From assembly GCA_012931725.1 (NCBI GenBank), contig CM022951.1, positions 75,393,905 through 75,457,904 on the forward strand: a stretch of DNA of 64,000 nt. Reading direction: 5' to 3'. This document shows positions 39,227 through 51,431 of this stretch, one piece after another. The DNA is from Litsea cubeba. Its lineage: Eukaryota; Streptophyta; Magnoliopsida; Laurales; Lauraceae. The first letter of the stretch is position 1. Each line of letters opens with the position of its first letter. A program made the position numbers and the translations under genes. Below the pieces are notes generated by a model. The model saw only the letters and a program-made list of their open reading frames with translations, was not told the DNA's origin and ran no database searches.

Positions 39227-41020
39227 TTAATCATACTTCAACCGTCCATTAGCCCAAATCAGCCACCCTCCAGCAACAAAACCATGTAGAGTTGTATTTC
39301 CATCATGAGGACCATCATAGACTAGTGCATCACCTTTAAGCACTTCCTCAATATTGATCTTTGTCTCACCTCTAAGCACTCTTCTACCATGGCAAATGTC
39401 TTTGTGCATAGGATCAGTCACTACATATCCCTTGGCTACTTCATTCCCATCCCTGTCCAATAGGGTAACTCTATGCTTCTTAGACAATTCTACACGAGCA
39501 CTTGTCACCTCAAAAGGAGAACGATGAGGTGAGGTTGAACCATCATGAGGTGTATTCACCACAGACTGCGGTGGGACATTTCCAATTGCAATGTGAGCCT
39601 GTATTAATGGAAAACGCATATAAAGGTATAATACAAGTTTTAAGTGTGTAAAAATAAGAACACAAGCTTAAAGAGAGTTAATTAAGCATAGTTATATGTA
39701 ATTAAAGAATTGAAGTTGCGTTACAAACTCACATTCAACAAGTTAGTTAGATTGGCTAGGGAAGCTTTAACCTCAACTAACTCTTTCTCGACATCAGGAC
39801 TAGATGATGCCAATGCTTTGTCGAGTAAGTATTCACCAATAGCAGCATGTTCAACATGTGCTGGCGAGATTTGAGAGCCAACAGCACGAGTATGACTTTT
39901 TGTGTCTTTCCCAAATACTTCAGCTAGTACATCGCCTTTAAGATCTATGATCTCGCCAATATCATTCTCTCCCCTAATTCTTTCTTCAATAGCTCTCCTT
40001 TCTTTAACAGCCTTCACTTGTTCCTTCAATATATACTTAAAGATTCAGCACTAAAACAACAAGCACAACCTCAACAATATATACTCTATGACTAAAAGCA
40101 TTACAAATTATACTCTATGACTAAGACCTACTCAATACATTAAAATGTAACAAGTAAAAATACTTACATATGCAGCACGAGCACTCTCCAAAACAGATCC
40201 ATCAGGATGCTCATGAGCTGTTAGCCAATCATCCTCTCGATTGACTTTGGCTTTAGGGTTCTTTTGTTTCTACACAAAAGATTATCAAGTGTTACCACAA
40301 TCCACTTCCATTAAAGAGAGTAAGATAGGATGGTACCTTATTGTAATGCATTTGGGCATATTTTTGCCGCCCAAGAGTATGACCAATAGTGTTCTTCTTC
40401 CTATTTGCTGCATTCTTTGCATTCCTTTGTATGACTTCGGGTCGGAATTCACGGGTCACAAACTCGGCCCAAATAGTTGGATTCATACCTTCTGGACAAG
40501 TGGCAATAGCAGCTTCCTTGTTCAAAGCTTTCTTTATAAGCTCTTTTCGGTAGTTACTTTTTGCTGTCCTAAATTTAGAAGAGAACTCCTTTTGAAGATT
40601 TTTGTAAGCCAAAGCCATAGGCACATCATATTCAAACTCACCCTATCAAGAATTATAGTAGTTAGAAATTCATTTTGGTAAAGATTGTTATGGAAAAAGC
40701 CTCCAAAAATAGATTGTTACCGACAAAGCCTCCCACACTTCATCCTTAAAGGTCGGCTTCACAAGCCTCCAATCTTTATAACTCAATGGGATGGTTGCTC
40801 GAATAAAATGCCCCAACCGTGTTGCCCATTTCGCCGCATTAGGACCAACAGCAGTGCCTTTGGTGGACACTGAGACAAGCAACTTAGCCTTAACCGATGA
40901 AGGTGCACCAGATGATTGAGATGTTACCGGGGGTGTTTCTTGCCCTGGTGGGTGTGATTCTTGACCTGATGGGAGTGGCCGCAAGGCACTAGGGCCTGGA
41001 TATTGGCCACTTGATGCCAT
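39227..41020 (-). CDS. CACTA tnp1-type protein (plant transposase, Ptta/En/Spm family)
   Basis: Five exons (41020-40721, 40642-40337, 40269-40168, about 40035-39733, 39598-39227) join in frame, all phase 0, to roughly 460 aa ending LKYD. The order of features fits the Ptta/En/Spm transposase family. First comes a Pro-rich N-terminus, then NAAKWATRLGHFIRATIPLSYKDW. The middle has NRKKNTIGHTLGRQKYA and AHEHPDGSVLESARAAY. A charged coiled region leads to a C-terminal domain with VTLLDRDGNEVAKGYVV. Proteins of this type are thought to bind the subterminal repeats. No lesion seen. The fourth exon may instead start at 40023. Confidence 0.8.
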
Positions 41021-41310
41021 TAAATTGTCCTGCAAACAGTGATAAATATTAGTAACTATTTAACTACGTACCTATTTAACTACTTCAAATCTGGAAATGG
41101 TCATGCCAAAACAATCAACAATAGTAAAAATTACACTACATTTCAAAACTTCAAATTAAATGCATTCAACTTTGAGGCACAACCATCAAATTATAGCGTA
41201 CAACCATCAAATTGCACCACGAAAACATATAACTAACACAAAATAAATAAAACTAAACATAAATGGAAACATCAATAGCAAACGTTTATATTAACATATT
41301 AGACAATAAA

Positions 41311-44300
41311 TTAACGTCGTCTTTCCAGCAGAGGTTTCAAATTGGGTTGGTCTTCAAGAGTAGATTGGAAGTCAGATGGTACATGTAGCTCATCCACTCG
41401 ACAAGTCAATCGCTTTGGAGAATGTATAACCACCGACCAATCGGGATGTTTCAAATCTTGTGAATAAAACACTTGACCGGCCTCTTTAGCAAGAATGGCT
41501 GGCTCATCCAAAAAATTAGTAGAACTTTTCAGTTTGTTGAGGTTGACAATCACCAAGCTTGAGTCTGGACACTCCTTACAGCCATTAATCTTGTCTTCCA
41601 CCCTCACCCAATCACAATAAAAAACCACCTCTTGAAAGTCGGTATAGTCTACCTCGATTATCTGTTTAATGATCCCATACCACATCGTTGTCGCATCAAT
41701 AGGATTCTTGTCTTTCCTACTTGCAGTAAAAGAAGTAATTGCCCTCATGAAAACACCACTATCTTGGGTGGTAACAGTATCATCATGAGACTTGGGAGAG
41801 AAGACAAAACCATTGACACGATACTTCTTATATGTCTTCGCTTTAGTTGGCCCTTTGACTAACCGCCACAGCATAGAATTCGTAGCATCGTCCTCCAACA
41901 ACTATAACATGATACAAATAAAACAATTTAAAACATTAGTGAGAGAACTATCTTAGTTTTCCTAAATTACATTATTTTTGTCAGAATTAATACCTTCTTG
42001 TATAACCAATCAATGAAATTGGTCTGTATTTCTACCTCTGTTTTTGCAATCCCTTTTCCTTTAGCACGTGAACCAGATTGCAACGACTCACGATACTCGC
42101 TGCATTTTATTCATCCAGGCTTTAATATATAAGTATATATCTATATAATAACACATGTTACTTGCCTAGATAGTCAAGAATTCAGACCTGTAGAATGTAT
42201 CGCGTTCTTCGACATCAAGTCGAAAAAGCACCCATCGACGTATCTGTACAAATTGGTGAGGGGATAATAACACATCCTTACCATCTAGCGTAGGCCCTTC
42301 ATCACTATATTCACCATTTTCATCTAAAAAGGCTTCTTGACTGTATCTGTGATTACCGGCTCGTGGATTGGACATGTACTCCATAGCATACCTAACAGAT
42401 TCAGCAACAAGATAGGATTCCGCAATAGAGCCTTCAACATATCGTTTGTTGCTAGGAATGTCTTTACACTCTTTCATCGACCTATTAAATATTCCAAACT
42501 TATTTATGTAAATGTTAAATTCAAAAACACGTCAAATAAAGACAAAGACGATAGAAATAAGAGTTATTTACCGTTCGAAAGGATACATCCACCGATCTTG
42601 GGTAGGTCCACAAAGCAACGCCTCATCTGCCAGATGCACCACAAGGTGAATGCTTATATCAAAAAAGGATGGTGGAAAATGTTTCTCTAACACACACAAT
42701 GCCTCGACAACCATGAACTTGGCTTCTTGAATGTCATTTCTGATCAAGACCTTCGAACACAGTAAATTAAAGAATAAGCTTATTTGGTGAATAGCTTTTC
42801 GTAAGTCTCGGTGTTTCGGAAAGGCATGCTGAAGCAATATAGGTAACAAGTACTCCATGATAACATGATAGTCATGCGACTTCATTGTTAGCAAACCAGG
42901 TGGATTGAGACTAACAATGTTGCTCAAGTTAGAAGAAAAACCTGAAGGGAGCTTTAAGTACTTCAAAGTTTTCAAGAAATCCATTTTCTCATTCTTATCC
43001 AAAACAAAAGAAGCATGTGGCTTAACTGTTTTCCCTGTGTTTGAATCAATTTGCATCCACTGCCCATTGTGTATGCCAAGAAGCCTCATATCCTCTCGTG
43101 CATTTACAGTATCTTTTGTTTTACTCAAATCAAGGATGGTGTTTAGTAAATGTTCAGCAACATTTTTCTCAGTATGCATCACATCAATAACATGGCGGAC
43201 TTTGTGGTTTATCCAGTACCCCAGACCAAAAAGGATGGACTTCTTATACCATGCCACAGTAACTTCACAACCATCACCATCAACATTCACTTCGGCTCTT
43301 TTTCGCTTGCCATTGCTGTCTTTCCAAGATACAAAGTTGATACGATCTAAATGTTGTAGAAGTATTTCCCCTCTTAGCGATTCTGGAGGAAGATTATCTT
43401 CCACTGTCTTGAGCCCCAAGTATTTCCCATCTCTAAACGGGTGATCACTTTTAAGAAACTGCCGATAATTTGTGTAAACAATCTTCTTGCTGACAGGTAG
43501 AAGAAGAGATGGAGTATTGTCACCACATGCTGGACAAGCTTTGTATCCATGGGTTACACAACCGGATAGGTTCCCGAAAGCAGGAAAGTCGTGAATCCCC
43601 CACATCAACATAGCTCTCAGTGAGAAATGTTCCTTCTTATACATGTCATAAGCAGGCACTCCACGATCCCACAACTGTTTCAACTCGTCATATAGTGGCT
43701 CAAGAAAGACATCAATGTCTTGACTCGGTGCCTTCGGCCCAGGAATTAGCAAAGACAACATTTGGAATTCTGCTTTCATACATAATGATGGTGGGAGATT
43801 ATAAGGCACCGTGATGACAGGCCAACAGCTATAACCAGTAGATTGAACTCCACGTGGATTAAATCCATCAGTTGCAATAGCAAGCCAAACATTGCGCTCC
43901 TCATTTGCAAATTCTTTATAATTCTCTTTACATACTTTCCATTGGCCAGAATCAGATGGATGCCTCATATAATCCTAAGAAGATTTAGATCTAGCATGCC
44001 AAGTCATCTCACGCGCTATCCATGGTATTGTATACAACCTCTGGAGTCTCGGAATTAGAGGAAAGTGTCTCAAAACTTTATTAGGCTCTTTTGAAACCTT
44101 CCCTCCTTTGCCCGCTATGACTTTATATCTAGGTTTTTTACAATGACGACATTCCATCAAATTTTCATCAAGTTTCCAGTATAACATACAATTATTTTCG
44201 CACGCATGAATGCAGTTAGCCTTCATCCCTAAGTCTTTCAACATTTGCTTCATTACAGGATATTTCACTGGCAATGTGTTTCCTTTGGGCAACCATCGCC

Positions 44301-44891
44301 TCAACATGGACAACAATGCTGTCACACTATTTCCTGACCACCCAAACTGTTTCTTCAGATTATGAAGTTCAACAACTGCTGAAAGTGTTGTCTCAGGTCC
44401 CTCACAAGAAGGGTACAATTTTTCTTTGGCCTTTTTTTATAGTCAAGATACCTCTTACCCAAGTCTGGTTCAGGAACAAATGGTGGTTCAATATCTCCTG
44501 TTTCAGTACCATGGCAGCCCATATAAGCATCAACAAAGTCCCCTATTCCAAGCCCTTCTTCCTCAGTGTTTTCTTTATTCATGTTTCCCACCACCGGATG
44601 CTCCATCAGAGTCTTCGAGCGTCTTTCACCATGCAAAACCCATACACGGTATGAGAGATCTATACCGTTTGCGATCAAATGATCTTCAACCACCTCGTAT
44701 ATCAATCGGAACCTATTCCTACAGATTTTACATGGGCAAGGGCAAGCCGACCCGCCCAACTTTGTTTGGGCAAAAAGAACAAAATGCCTAACCCCATCTT
44801 CATAAAGTGTGGACCTCCTATTTCTTTCGTCCATCCAATCTTTCTGTATTTGCTCAGACATTCTGCGATTCAACAAAGCACTTTCAAGCAT
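41311..44891 (-). pseudogene. CACTA tnp2 transposase, disrupted by one frameshift and one stop
   Basis: The N-terminal transposase-associated domain (WMDERNRRSTLYEDGV, PCKICRNRF) starts at 44891 or 44861. A frameshift in an A run near 44435 separates it from the next part (LGMKANCIHACENNCMLYWK, ECRHCKKPRYK). A TAG at about 43977 then splits that from the Tnp2 core (WLAIATDGFNPRG, HDFPAFGNLSG, ACPACG, HVIDVMHTEKNVAEHLL). After an intron at 42571 comes the DUF4218-type part (GSIAESYLVAESVRYAMEYM). Two further exons end in the DUF4216-type tail (FYSQDLKHPDWSVVIHSPKR). All domains are present and in order. It is a recently broken, or possibly misassembled, autonomous transposase. Confidence 0.9.
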
Positions 44892-47800
44892 GTTTATACT
44901 TAAGAAATTTAAAACAAAATAAGCAAATAAATTAACCTACCCATGCGGAGGGAGGGGTACGCTTTTTTCGCTATTACATAATTAATCGTTTATTGTTGTG
45001 TCAAAAAAAATTAAATAAATTGAAATCATTCGGTCGATAATTATTTTTCGCACAATAACCGTTATTTACGAAAACATAAATTCAACTAAATCATAGAAAG
45101 TTAATCAGCTAAAACATAATCATCAATAAATTCAACTTAAAACAATGCTTCAAAAGTAAGCTATAAATCACCAAACAAATCAGATCTGAAATCATTAAAC
45201 TAAATTGATAGAAAATCAATAAATAACATCAAAGCACATCGTTCAATGAAATTGGTTCATGATTAGATACAAATGCATCAATCGTACTCAAAACAAAAAA
45301 AATAGATCGATATACAAGTTTACCTTAAGCAAATTGAGCCCTCAATCAGCAACGAAGCAGCAACAACAAGGCTTTTTTTTTAGACAAATTTATACCTTAA
45401 AAACAAATACGAATAACCAAGTGTTAATGACAATCAAACCACCGCACTGGAAAGATTATTATTATTTTTTTATTAGTAAGCAAGGTTGTTTACGAGGTCC
45501 CCTACCCCTTTATTATAAATAAAGCTTGTATTACATTTCCACCAACTCAATTGCAAATACAGTCATTAGATAAAATGATTTCATGGCATCTATGTGTACT
45601 GTATCACTGTAGCATCCTACAGTAATTCATAATACCGTAAATCAAAAATTTGAAGCCCAAGCCCAACTCACGGAGTCCATATAGCAATTCAGACCCAAAT
45701 CCTAACTAGTGTTAAATACTAAAATGCAGGTAATAAGAATCAATGAAACATTAGATAACAAAGGTTGAATAGGCCTCTGCATATAAACAAATATATCCCA
45801 ACTAGGTTGACACCCCATAGCAATCATTCTTTGCAATCCCATGATCCCACCCTTCATCGAAGAAGCTATAAGAGCATTACGACACAAAGTTACACAATAA
45901 TAGCATCAAATTTTATACAGAGTATTAAAAAAATTAGCCGCCTAAGAGTTGAATTTCAATCTGCCCAATCAAAAAGCTGTAGAATTCTTTGACATCGATC
46001 AACAATATTCTGCTTTAGGTTCCTTTCCTCATGTTCAAACCATAGATGAAGAAATCGTGCTATATCCATACTACAACCGCACTAGATCCACACGTTCCAA
46101 TAAAATTCGTCTACTGGCTCGTGAACCATCACAGGCCTAAAATAGAGTTTGCTCTATGCAAAGTCTCTCATGATTAGTTTATTTAAAATGTTAACACAAA
46201 ATTTAATGCTTTGCTCTGGAAAGAACTTGATTTTTATCTTTCTTCGGAAAATGTATAACTTGTCCGATCATTATTTTCTTTTAATCGATAAAAAGCAATA
46301 CAATGATAACAATTCATTAGCTAGATGGATGTCAGAGCTCAGCCCTGCATAGTCCATACATTAAAAAAAAAATCATCAATTTTATTTGCTCATGCAAAGC
46401 ACTGCAGTCAACCAACTGGTCCAAACACCTCCATAGAAATTTACCTTGAGCTTCACTGCCCTTCGAACAAGCACAAAGGCGTGTATATTTAATATTTATC
46501 CATCACTTATTTCCACATTATCTGACTTTTTGAGAATACCAACCAATACTTGTCGACAGGAGTATAAAATTCATTTATAAATATAAAAGTGATGTTCAGA
46601 GTTGGCTACTTTATGTTTTTCCATTCAGATGGAGGTCTACAATGTGTGTTATACCCGATTGAAATGCATGCTATTTGAGGGTGGTTAGAACCCTTATTTC
46701 TAAATCTAGACTGCTCAACTGAATCACTCAAATCCATGTTACACCAAGCACTCTTCTATACTGATTGTAAACTTGTGGGAACATCTCTACTTCCTTTGAA
46801 AAAACCTTTTGCAGTATGATATTTTTTTTAATGTGTACTTGATTTGATTGACCTTTTAATTTCATTGAAGCCTCTTTTAATGGTCTATAAGTTGAATCAT
46901 TCATTATTAAGAGATTCCTGTATCATGGTTGGTGGACTGACCTTCCATGTGGTGTTCTTGTAAAAGTTTATATATACTACTAGTGCAGAATTATCCAGAA
47001 TGGCTGGCTGTACTAGGGTATGTGAGGCCCACCTGAACCAACGTATGATCTACACTACCACTGATGACAACAGCCCCTGCACCCTTGGCCTTAAGAACCC
47101 ATCCCTCCACTCAAATCAGAAGCATCCATGAATAAAATGAATGTAGCAGATGGGTCAAAGTAAACAATTCCTCTCCAATCTCCATGACCATATGGATAAG
47201 AATAAAGAACGTTATCATCCTTACCACTAACATGTTGATATTTCAAAAAATCCCCAAAATCAAGTCCTGTATAAGCAGCAGTCCTGGCTATACTTCTATA
47301 TCCTTACTCAACATCTCTTCAATATTCTTTCAACACAAATATTAACATAATTCCTAAGAATTCAATAAAGAGCTGTTTGGAGGATTTCCAGACAACAATG
47401 CCCACTATTATCTCTCAAGAATTCAAATTCCATATTCAAATGGTAAGAATTCATAAAACCAATCCTGTGAAATGTCACTTTTGGACAATAGGATTCTCAT
47501 AAGATTCTAAGTTCCGTGCTGCTGCATTTTTCTTGAGCAATTGTGAAATCAAGTGGGGACAGCATTTGAGGAATTCAGAAAAAAAAAACCCAACAGGAAT
47601 TCTCAGAAATTCTTGCAAACCAAGAGCCCTATTAAGTCTTTTGGAAACTAGATGAGAAATTTGATGGAGACAATTCACCTTAATTACTCTGCCAAGAAGT
47701 AATTAGAAGTTTTGTGTAGCCGGCTCTGGCCCTGGCCCTGGCCCTGTGTGAAACAAGTATAGGGCCACAAATAAACCTCCAAAACTTCTAATTATCTGTG

Positions 47801-48689
47801 CCTTTCATGAATGATTGTGATACAAGGAGAGTCACTGTCACAAATGCAGGTCATTTTCTTGCATTCCTTCTTGTGGATAAGCATGCTCATAAGATATGAT
47901 TATTTATTAAATTAACAGTAATTCTTGTAAAGAAGAGAAGTTGCTATTTGGCTTTGTTGAGCAAGAGCAATGTTGGTCAGTTCCAGAGCTAATTTGTCCA
48001 GGTCAAACTTTTTACCCAAACAAAATAATAAAAAGGGCTCTTGAATGCCATTTGACAGATATACAAATGGCATTCAAGATAAAACAAATATGATTGATGT
48101 TAAATATTACAGATCTACAAATACAATAATAAATAAGATTTAGATTTCTAATAATAAAACAAAAAATAGATTTTTTTTTCTAAACTATATTACCTGAGAA
48201 GCAGTGAAGAAGGAGGGAGAAGTGAAGGAGTCGGAAGCAGTGATGAACACGGCTGGAACATGGAAGAAGGAGAAGTTTTGGGATGGAGGCGGTTGGAGCA
48301 AGGAAGAAGGAGAAGTTTGGGGATTTAAGTTGTTTTCTTATTTTTTAGTTCGGGATTCACAGGATCTCTGGAAACACCGTTCTGGTGGAGCTTCTTGATT
48401 TTGGGAGAGGGCTATTTGATCTCAGGCCGGCTGGTCTTTGCGTTTCCTTCGACGACCATTTTGATTGTAGATGGGAGGAATGGGAGATTGGGTGTTGTTG
48501 ACGAAAGAAGAGGAGAAGGACTGTTGGGTTTTGACGTTTTGAGAGAGAAAAACCCGCCCATATCGAGATGTTGGCGCCAACTTTTCGCGCCATTGTTTTT
48601 AGCATAACATGACGTCGATGGTTTTTAGGCTTCAGGTCATTGCAATTCAATGCATTTGGCAACAAGTCTGTACAAGAGTTTACTGTTTA
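44892..48689. other. Right part of the CACTA element, unassigned
   Basis: No gene is named here. Two stretches look coding. On the plus strand, 45949-46140 (63 aa) contains QKAVEFFDIDQQYSALGSFP. On the minus strand, 47291-47091 is 66 codons without a stop, with TGLDFGDFLKYQHVSGKDD and HGDWRGIVYFDPSATF. I recognise neither. They may be further captured exons. CCCTGG triplication occurs near 47730. Confidence 0.35.
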
Positions 48690-48945
48690 CATCAATGTTA
48701 GAGTGAAGTTGGGTCCACTTTATTCACAACATTTATTGTGATTTTTCCACTTTTTATTTTGATACCATTGTAACACATTCCTAATCGTCACAAAATATCC
48801 AAGAAATGTTACAAAATAATTCAATTATTTGCAAAGATACTTAGTGACGGTTATGAATATTGCTAACGGATAATAAATGTGACAAATTACCTAACGGAAA
48901 TATTTGCGTTACTAATAAGAAATCTCAAATGTTGCAAAATCACCC
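48690..48945. repeat. CACTA subterminal repeats, right end
   Basis: Repeated motifs such as GTGACGGTTAT, CTAACGGATAA and CTAACGGAAAT mirror those of the left end, just inside the terminal inverted repeat. Confidence 0.75.
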
Positions 48946-48958
48946 AAATGGTGTAGTG

Positions 48959-49440
48959 AATTAATAAAAAAGTATGGCCCACATTATAATTCCTATAAAG
49001 ATGGGCCCACATTGTAGATTTTATAAATGTGCTACTCCCATGTTCTAATTTTTAAAGGTGGGTACCACATTTTAATTTCTAAAGTGGGGCCCTGTGTCTA
49101 CAATAATAAAAAATGTGGCTTCATTTTGTAATTCATAAATATGGGTCACATGGTCTCGTTTGCAAAAGGTAGACCCACATTGTAAATCCTATGAATATGA
49201 ATCCATATTCTAATTTCTAAAGGTGGATCCCATATTTACATTTACAAAAAGTTTGCCCACATTATAATTCCCATAAAGGTGGGCCCACATTATAAATCCA
49301 ATGGATATGGGATCCATGTTCTAATTTTTAAAAGGCGGTCAGGTACCATGTTGTAACTTTTACAGGTGGGTCTCATATATGATAACAATAGTACTATAAA
49401 TAATAAAAGGTGGGGTCCCACATTGTAAATCCTAGCAAAA
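48959..49440. repeat. GGTGGGYCC minisatellite, right part
   Basis: Continuation of the array seen at 32985-33366: units such as AAAGGTGGGTACCACATTTT, AAAGATGGGCCCACATTGTA and GTGGGCCCACATTATAAATC. BioF exon F follows about 300 bp later. Confidence 0.75.
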
Positions 49441-50429
49441 CTTTTATAATGTTACCAAACAAGTTCCATACAACATGTTTTTAGTAGAGTAATTTAATAT
49501 AATGTTGCCAAACAAGTTCTGCAGAGTATAAACTCGGCACAACCTGATCTCAATACAACCCAATCCGAGTACAAAACTGGGAACAACACCAGAACGATGC
49601 CAAACAGGCCCCTAACCTACCCAGGGATGGGAATCTTGGAGTGCAGGTAGCATTCATAGCTTCCACCCTGCAATTCCCAGGTTTTACTTACTATTTTTAG
49701 GCTATCCTTCTAGAATGAATTGTAGAGTAACCTATGCTAAATTATCATGGGCCAGGCATATGCTGAAATGTGGTTTTCATGTGGTTGAAATCCGGCCTCC
49801 GGTAGTGCCCCCCAACTCATGCAGGTAGGTAACTTGTTACAGTCTCCATTATCACATTGTGCAAATTATCCATTGTTCCATCAATCTCTATATTGCAAAA
49901 TCTTTTAGAATCTTGGGAGTTATGTCCGGACTGTATGCAAAGGTGCTAAAAACATCATTTATTTTTCTTGTTTGCATCATCTGTTCATCTCCATCTGATT
50001 CAATCCTCTGTTGGAGAGCAAATCTTGAGACCACCTTTGTACAGCCTTCATACTATTTGTCAATAATACCATCTATTTCAGGTTGCGAATAACTCTCACT
50101 GCAGCGCATACTGCAGAAGACGTAAAGAAGCTTACAGCTGCACTATCTCAATTTATGAAAATGTCACATGACAATAGCAAGAGTGGTGGTACCAGAGCCT
50201 CAAAGCTTTGAGAGCCTCTTTTCACAAACATTTTCAGCAACGAGGACCGAGTGGCTCATGATTCCTTGCCTAAAATAAAGTGGTTTGTAAATTGTAAGAT
50301 AGTGATGTGTGATGAGAATAATGACTGAATTTGGACAATCTTAGCTGTCAGTTTAATAAACTTGTTGCCTTTTTAATGTGTATTACTCCTATATATCCTA
50401 TTTTCACCATTGATTTCATCATTTCAGTC

Positions 50430-51431
50430 TGCGTCCAATAAGCCAAGGTATCACTGGAGTCCAAAAGGGCCTTTGGAGTCGGTCTGTAATGGCATTTGGG
50501 TTCATGAGGCTAGACTTTACCTGATTCCCAGCTGGAACTCGAGCATAGGCCCATTTTGCATTCCTATATATAGTATTATTGTATGGCTAAATTCCAGAGT
50601 ATCCATTGCACTTTAAGAGCTCAACAATGCATTAATAATGTTTTTGTACGCCTATATAATATCACTGTATAGCTAAAATGCAGAATATCCATTGCTTCAA
50701 AATAGTTAGCATCAAGGGCTCAACAATTCATAAATACATTGCATGTCACTACTAGAATAGCTTGCTTCAAGAGAGTACTTGGGAATCGCACCAACCAAAA
50801 GCTCAAAGATGCATTAATCACATCGCACTTTATACCTCAAACGTACAGTTGAGAAATGTCATCAAAGCCCGCCACCACTCATGAATAAATCATAACTAAA
50901 GACCTATTACTGTAAGAATTCACCATCCAGAAATCATTGGCAGCCAACGGCACCAAATTTTCAACATGAACATTAGAAAATTCAACTCCTTAAAAGCTGT
51001 GAAGAACTAACATTGCCTCTGGCTAAAACCCGAACCAATTTGATATTTTTCTCAATTCTATCTTGGATGATCCTTTCCTAGATGTTGGATGAAGAAAATC
51101 TTGAGAAACTATATTTGGGTAAAAACTCACCATGCCTTCATGATGAGAAGATTAGATATGCGATAAGAATGGAGAAGAAGAATGAAAATAAAATTTAAAC
51201 CAATTAAAAAACCAAACTCAACCAAATGTAAAATTTAAATTCAAATCCAACATTTTCGAAGGAACATGATACTTTACACCATATTAATTTAAAACGGCAT
51301 AAAAAGGTTATAATACCCAAATCAACGAATATAAGTTGTACAGCCATGTAAAATGATATTAACAGATATAAATTACTGTCTTGCTTATACCCATAGGAAA
51401 AGGTCTAAATCTGATGCCTACAAATAACAAA
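50430..51431. repeat. Duplicated 3' flank of the quinone oxidoreductase gene, copy 1
   Basis: This 1-kb stretch recurs at 62923-64000 with moderate divergence. Shared landmarks include GTCCAATAAGCCAAG, GGTTCATGAGGCT, AGAGCTCAACAATGCATTAATAA, AACCAATTTGAT and CATAAAAAGGTT.TAATACCC. It carries the 3' UTR of the oxidoreductase gene at its right end. Confidence 0.85.

Larger units (their letters stand above)
33367..48958 (-). mobile_element. CACTA (En/Spm) transposon, 15.6 kb, carrying captured gene fragments
   Basis: The element starts CACTACACCAT and ends with the exact complement ATGGTGTAGTG. The triplet AAT flanks it on both sides (33364-33366 and 48959-48961), the 3-bp duplication of this superfamily. 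Subterminal regions are full of AGTAACGG/CCGTTACT motifs. Both element genes, tnp2 (44891-41311) and tnp1 (41020-39227), run on the minus strand. Downstream of them, between 33.9 and 38.9 kb, lie exon fragments of unrelated host genes in the same orientation. The tnp2 frame is broken, so movement would need help in trans. Confidence 0.93.
28336..50211 (+). pseudogene. BIOF: 8-amino-7-oxononanoate (KAPA) synthase pseudogene, split by transposons
   Basis: Seven exon remnants match plant BioF, the PLP enzyme that joins pimeloyl thioester and alanine in biotin synthesis. A, 28336-~28576: DCLLCPSGFAAN, then in another frame FSDAFNH.SIIDGI and IFVYRHCDMVHLDSLL. B, ~30158-30245: FSMEGDFAPMVEIAELRKKH. 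C, 30321-30452: AHATLACGENGGGAPELFG. D, 30820-30908: KKWKELIASRGWSFAYST. E, 31084-31232: KKEKWRKAIWSRVQEFAALT. F, 49756-49824: KCGFHVVEIRPPVVPPNSC. G, 50082-50211: LRITLTAAHTAEDVKKL to a stop. Junctions keep GT-AG signals. Exon A has lost one base of an A run, C two bases, E two bases, and A ends in a stop. The N-terminal exons are missing. The intron between E and F holds a LINE and a CACTA element. These lesions argue for a pseudogene. Confidence 0.88.
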
